From NCBI GenBank assembly GCA_021780415.1, contig JAJXYW010000070.1, positions 1 to 8,913 of the forward strand: DNA of 8,913 bases. Reading direction: 5' to 3'. Position numbers and translations under genes: made by a program. The notes below the pieces were generated by a model. It searched no databases and was not told where the DNA came from. It was given only the letters and a program-made list of their open reading frames with translations. Positions 6,467-8,913 of the stretch are shown one piece after another; within the stretch, counting starts at the first letter, position 1, and the number at the start of each line of letters is the position of its first letter. The DNA is from Acidobacteriota bacterium (GTDB taxonomy: Bacteria > Acidobacteriota > Terriglobia > Terriglobales > Acidobacteriaceae).

Positions 6467-6760
6467 CTAGTAACCCGCGCAGTCACCGCCGGCACCGCAG
6501 CGCCCGCCACCACCGGCGCAATCGCCGCCCGCGCCGCAACGTCCGCCACCGCTGGCGCAATCCACCGCACCGCAATCACCACCGCCACTGGCGCAGTCCA
6601 CCGCACCAGCATTGCCACCGGCCATCGCAAATCCTGCGCGCGACGCAGCCGCACCCATCCGCACGCCTTCACCCTCGGCCAGCTCAAAGGCCCCCAGCCA
6701 CCCCATCACGTCTCCAGCAGAAACCAGCACAGCTCCCCGTCCCTCAGATGCAATCAACAT
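6467..6760 (-). CDS. Candidate RiPP precursor with seven-Cys Gly/Asp repeat core
   Basis: 97 residues from an ATG at 6760, preceded by GAGG with 7-nt spacing. Residues 1-49 form a leader-like segment with little Cys (MLIASEGRGA, GWLGAFELAEGEG) ending in AMAGG, a possible double-glycine cleavage site. Residues 50-97 are a core with seven cysteines at 56, 63, 68, 75, 81, 88 and 94. Spacing alternates between 7 and 5-6 residues, generated by the repeat DCA[S/G]GGG[D/R]CGA, and the peptide ends in DCAGY. Repeats 1 and 2 differ by one residue (D/R) yet carry six synonymous codon differences, so the protein pattern appears to be selected. The stop is 3 nt from the maturase start, giving a tight two-gene unit. 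Known relatives could include rSAM-associated repeat peptides such as the ACGX-repeat class, but the periodicity of 12-13 residues differs. The function of the mature product (antimicrobial, metal-binding, signalling) is unknown. Confidence 0.8.
   Translation of the reverse strand: MLIASEGRGAVLVSAGDVMGWLGAFELAEGEGVRMGAAASRAGFAMAGGNAGAVDCASGGGDCGAVDCASGGGRCGAGGDCAGGGGRCGAGGDCAGY
6470..6601 (-). repeat. Core-peptide repeats, 12-13 codons each
   Basis: This is residues 54-97 of the precursor. Unit 1 reads VDCASGGGDCGA, unit 2 VDCASGGGRCGAG, unit 3 GDCAGGGGRCGAG, and a truncated unit 4 GDCAGY. The residues preceding DCA drift from V to G, and S becomes G between units 2 and 3. Every unit keeps the pairs DC and CGA with a GGG bridge. 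Codons for Asp, Ser and Gly vary among units. Confidence 0.85.
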
Positions 6761-6764
6761 AGCT

Positions 6765-6771
6765 CTCCCTC
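6765..6771 (-). promoter_or_regulatory. Ribosome binding site of the precursor peptide
   Basis: Minus-strand GAGGGAG precedes the ATG at 6760. Its GAGG part is 7 nt away and the overlapping GGAG 4 nt away. It is among the better Shine-Dalgarno sequences in this window and supports this small gene against the overlapping frame that begins at 6687. Confidence 0.7.
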
Positions 6772-6850
6772 GCGACGTTTTCCGTCGATCCAGCGATCTG
6801 CTTTCACGAAGCGATCACTACCCAGCTTCATCCGCTCAATCCGCCCTGTC

Positions 6851-6866
6851 TGTGACGCGTATCACG
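6851..6866. promoter_or_regulatory. CRP/FNR-family-like palindrome upstream of the peptide operon
   Basis: TGTGA-CGCGTA-TCACG matches 9 of the 10 defined positions of the classical CRP consensus TGTGA-N6-TCACA. Its centre is about 98 bp upstream of the precursor ATG, a distance compatible with an activator site. The same spacer carries a 7-bp direct repeat AGCGATC (6792-6798 and 6810-6816), 18 bp apart. No convincing -35/-10 pair was identified. Regulation by a CRP-type protein is inference. Confidence 0.4.
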
Positions 6867-6899
6867 TCCGCACCAGCGGATTCTCCCCTGCCGCCCCGA

Positions 6900-7640
6900 C
6901 TACACCCCCACCAGCATCTCCGGCCCATTGTTCCGCACATTCCCCACCGCCGTATTGCACGCCTCCATCCGCATCCCCTCCGGCTCATACGCCCGCAGCA
7001 GATGCACCGGCGCCGGTCGCGTCGCATCACGGTCCAGCCACTCCTCCCAGTCCCGCTCATGCACAATCACCGGCATCCGCGTATGGATCGCCGCCATCAA
7101 CTCATTCGCCTCGGTGGTCACAATGGCAAAGCTCTGCAGCCATCGGTCCACCTCCTGCGGCGACTTCTTCGGCTCCTTCCACGCATCCCACAGCCCCGCA
7201 AACGCCATCATCCCGCCGTCCGCCAGCGTAATCGCATACGGCTGCTTCCCGCTCTTGGACTGCGTCCTTGGCGCCCGCGCACCCACCCGCGTCTCCCCCG
7301 TCTTCTCCGCCCACTCATAGAACCCGTCCGCCGGAATCAAGCACCGCCGCCGCTTGAACGGCTCTTTCCACGTCGCCGACGTACCCATCGACTCCGCCCG
7401 CGCATTGAACGTCGACATCCCCTTGAACTCCTTCAGGCTCGACGCAAAGAACGGCACCATCCCCCACCGCATCAGCGCCATCTCCCTCTCGCCCGAGTCC
7501 CGGCTCAACCGAATCACCGGCTGAAACGTCGTCGGCGCAATGTTGTAGTCCGCTGTCAGCGGATCCTCAAACACCTTGGAAGCGCGAAACCGCTCCGCGA
7601 TCTCCTGCTTCTCTGATCTCCGGAAGTACCGACCACACAT
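6900..7640 (-). CDS. SOS response-associated peptidase family protein (SRAP, YedK/HMCES-type)
   Basis: 246 residues beginning MCGRY. Removal of Met1 exposes the catalytic Cys2, which in this family forms a covalent thiazolidine link to abasic sites in single-stranded DNA and so protects them. Other hallmarks are in place: YNIAPT (32-37), FNARAES (78-84, Asn79 equivalent to YedK Asn75), LIPADGFYEW (101-110, Glu109 equivalent to YedK Glu105) and AIHTRMPVI (184-192, His186 equivalent to YedK His160). All expected active-site residues are present, and the length fits bacterial members. The start is forced by the need for Cys2; only a modest AAGG lies upstream. The gene is on the same strand as the peptide cassette but 139 bp away, so it is probably a separate transcription unit. 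The term peptidase refers to self-processing of Met1. Confidence 0.93.
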   Translation of the reverse strand: MCGRYFRRSEKQEIAERFRASKVFEDPLTADYNIAPTTFQPVIRLSRDSGEREMALMRWGMVPFFASSLKEFKGMSTFNARAESMGTSATWKEPFKRRRCLIPADGFYEWAEKTGETRVGARAPRTQSKSGKQPYAITLADGGMMAFAGLWDAWKEPKKSPQEVDRWLQSFAIVTTEANELMAAIHTRMPVIVHERDWEEWLDRDATRPAPVHLLRAYEPEGMRMEACNTAVGNVRNNGPEMLVGV

Positions 7641-7965
7641 AGCCTTAGCCTAGCACCACCACCACCAGCCGCCGCCTCTCCCCGGCGAAATGCTGTCAAC
7701 CCCCCAAGCTCTCCGCAATTCCAATAAATAACTGATTCAGAAAGAGATAATACTTTCGGAAACCTGGCAGAGTTCCCCTCGGCTGTCGCTATAATTTAAG
7801 TAGGCCACCCAAAATAGTGATCGCCATCCAGACCATCCATCCAGAATCCTGGGTGGACGGCCCTTACTGCCCCCGAAGGACACAGACGGACTGCCATAAG
7901 TCCAGCCATAACCTGCTTCACAAGAATACTTTAGGGCAAAGAGTACGGGGGTGGGGGGCCCCCCA
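7641..7965. other. Gene-poor spacer with an AT-rich island
   Basis: No gene is supported here. A CAC-repeat stretch (about 7655-7668) lies next to the SRAP start. Positions about 7721-7800 are markedly AT-rich compared with the rest of the window and include an exact TATAAT at 7790-7795 on the plus strand, without a recognisable -35. CCATCCAGA is repeated at 7824-7832 and 7837-7845. A minus frame of 83 codons (7737-7988) and a plus frame of 66 codons (7817-8017) exist. Neither has a ribosome binding site, and the minus one starts inside the downstream hairpin. It may be a decayed gene or an interspersed element. Confidence 0.55.
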
Positions 7966-8012
7966 CGCAGGAACGCCCACGCCTCCATCCGGAAGTGCGG
8001 GCGTTTCTGGCG
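7951..8012. terminator. Two adjacent GC-rich hairpins downstream of rplI, possible terminator
   Basis: The first structure after the rplI stop is an imperfect long stem between 7966-7980 and 7995-8012 (AACGCCC pairs with GGGCGTT, extended by CGCAGG against CTGGCG), with a small TCCGGA palindrome in the loop. It directly abuts a perfect 16-bp palindrome, GTGGGGGGCCCCCCAC (7951-7966). Neither is followed by a T-run on either strand, so this is not a canonical intrinsic terminator. It may act as an mRNA 3'-end stabiliser or be a copy of a palindromic repeat. Confidence 0.4.
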
Positions 8013-8024
8013 ATTGATAGAAAA

Positions 8025-8555
8025 CTAGTCGCGGTTATCGTCCAGCTCGCCCGTGTAGGTCGACTTGAACACCGAGTCCGCCGCCACCTCGGCCGCAGCC
8101 GCATTCTCCGTGGCGTCGCTCTTGATGTTCACCTGCAGGTGCGCCGACACCTCGCGGTGCAGCTTGATCGGCACGTGGAACTCGCCCACCGACTTCAGCG
8201 GCTCTTCCAGGTGGATCTTGCGCCGGTCCACCTTGAAGCCCTGTACTTCCAGCTCCGCCGCAATGTCCTGCGACGTAACCGAACCGAACAGGCGCTCGTT
8301 TTCGCCCGTCTTGCGCTCGAAGTTCAGCACCAGCTCGTTGAGCTGAGCCGCCAACTCCTCGGCTCCGCCCTTCTCCGACGCCGACTTGCGCAGCGACGCC
8401 GCCTTCATCTGTTCGATCACGGCCTTGTTCGCCACCGTGGCTTCCATCGCCAGCTTGCCTGGCAGCAGGTAGTTGCGGCCATATCCGTCGGCGACCTTCA
8501 CGACATCGCCCCGATGACCCAGCTTGTTAATATCTTCCTTCAGAATGACTTCCAT
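8025..8555 (-). CDS. rplI: 50S ribosomal protein L9
   Basis: 176 residues. The N-domain begins MEVILKEDINKLG and carries the L9 signature GDVVKVADGYGRNYLLPGK (16-34), which binds 23S rRNA. A connecting helix spans about 40-75, and the C-domain (about 80-146) contains NERLFGSVTSQDIA and HLEEPLKSVGEFHVPIKLH. The tail from about 147 is rich in Ala, Asp and Glu and makes the protein longer than the roughly 150 residues usual for L9. L9 sits near the L1 stalk base and supports reading-frame maintenance. The ATG at 8555 is preceded by GGAG with 7-nt spacing. It lies 50 bp downstream of rpsR in the conserved rpsR-rplI order, so it is almost certainly cotranscribed. Confidence 0.98.
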   Translation of the reverse strand: MEVILKEDINKLGHRGDVVKVADGYGRNYLLPGKLAMEATVANKAVIEQMKAASLRKSASEKGGAEELAAQLNELVLNFERKTGENERLFGSVTSQDIAAELEVQGFKVDRRKIHLEEPLKSVGEFHVPIKLHREVSAHLQVNIKSDATENAAAAEVAADSVFKSTYTGELDDNRD

Positions 8556-8605
8556 AACACGTCTCCAAGGTACTCGGTTCGCGCCGCATGTCGACGCGGG
8601 TTGAA

Positions 8606-8913
8606 CTAGAACTTCGCTGCAAACGGCAGCAGGGCGATCGCACGGGCCTGCTTGATCGCGCGCGTCAGCTTACGCTGGAACGGAGCGCTGGTGCCCGTCA
8701 AACGGCGCGGAATGATCTTGCCGCGGTCCGACACGAACTGCTGTAGCAGGCGCACATCGCGGTAGCTGATCGTATCGATCTTCTCCACCGTGAACTTGCA
8801 CACCTTCTTGCGGCGGAAGAACTTGCGTCCGCCCGCTCCGCCTGCACCGCCGCCGGCGCCAGCCGGACGCGGTGGCCGCGACCCGCCCGTGCGGGGTCCG
8901 CCCTGGCCCTGAT
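8606..8913 (-). CDS. rpsR: 30S ribosomal protein S18, 5' end outside the window
   Basis: The conserved S18 block runs from [13 protein letters not shown] through [24 protein letters not shown] to the C-terminus [21 protein letters not shown]18 binds 16S rRNA in the platform of the small subunit next to S6. The frame stays open upstream to the right edge and encodes a Gly/Pro/Arg-rich N-terminal extension ([17 protein letters not shown]) of at least 28 residues before the conserved part; the start codon is not in view. The internal GTG at 8803 lies within the conserved block and is not the start. The likely upstream partner, rpsF, is outside the window. Confidence 0.95.
   Translation of the reverse strand, partial: QGQGGPRTGGSRPPRPAGAGGGAGGAGGRKFFRRKKVCKFTVEKIDTISYRDVRLLQQFVSDRGKIIPRRLTGTSAPFQRKLTRAIKQARAIALLPFAAKF

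Noticed and set aside
6439..6687. Minus-strand frame of 82 codons overlapping the precursor
   Set aside because: It lacks a ribosome binding site and a repeat pattern, and it overlaps the maturase start. The 97-codon frame has both the ribosome binding site and codon-level evidence of selection.
5408..7231. Plus-strand frame of 607 codons rich in His, Arg and Pro
   Set aside because: Antisense to the maturase, the peptide and part of the SRAP gene, all of which have clear family motifs on the minus strand.
7737..7988. Minus-strand frame of 83 codons between the SRAP gene and rplI
   Set aside because: No ribosome binding site, and its start lies inside the hairpin element. It could be a remnant but is not supported as a gene.
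7817..8017. Plus-strand frame of 66 codons
   Set aside because: No ribosome binding site; Pro/Thr/Gly-rich end produced by the palindromes.

Overview
The window is GC-rich, densely coding bacterial chromosome. The ribosomal pair rpsR-rplI marks it as chromosomal. The best guess for the source is an acidobacterium (Terriglobia, Granulicella/Edaphobacter-like). This rests on the style of the genes: a lipoprotein of putative-Ig repeats, a membrane-anchored HTH/TolB-like/TPR regulator, a MacB-type permease, and low-complexity hexamer repeats between genes. It is inference; no marker gene fixes the taxon.

Layout from left to right. (1) Positions 1-1291, minus strand: the N-terminal part of a lipoprotein made of tandem Ig-like (He_PIG-type) repeats, running off the left edge. 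(2) A 195-bp divergent spacer with a perfect 9-bp inverted repeat. (3) Plus strand: a one-component-type regulator (HTH, membrane segment, TolB-like domain, TPRs), then a MacB/FtsX-type ABC permease with no ATPase in view. (4) A 434-bp convergent spacer holding stem-capable ATCC/GGAT motifs, hexanucleotide tandem repeats and two G-quadruplex motifs on the minus strand. (5) Minus strand: a two-gene cassette of a 97-codon precursor-like peptide with a Cys/Gly/Asp repeat core and a radical SAM/SPASM maturase with a PqqD-like N-terminus. (6) Minus strand: an SRAP (YedK/HMCES-type) protein. (7) A gene-poor spacer of about 380 bp ending in two adjacent GC-rich hairpins. (8) Minus strand: rplI (L9) and the 3' part of rpsR (S18), which runs off the right edge.

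The most interesting system is item 5. The peptide gene has a good ribosome binding site. Its repeats keep the amino-acid pattern while codons vary synonymously, and its stop codon lies one codon upstream of, and in frame with, the GTG start of the maturase. A CRP-like palindrome sits about 90 bp upstream. Together they look like a RiPP locus in which the radical SAM enzyme modifies a seven-cysteine core. No dedicated protease or complete exporter is visible. The permease across the convergent spacer is only a speculative partner.
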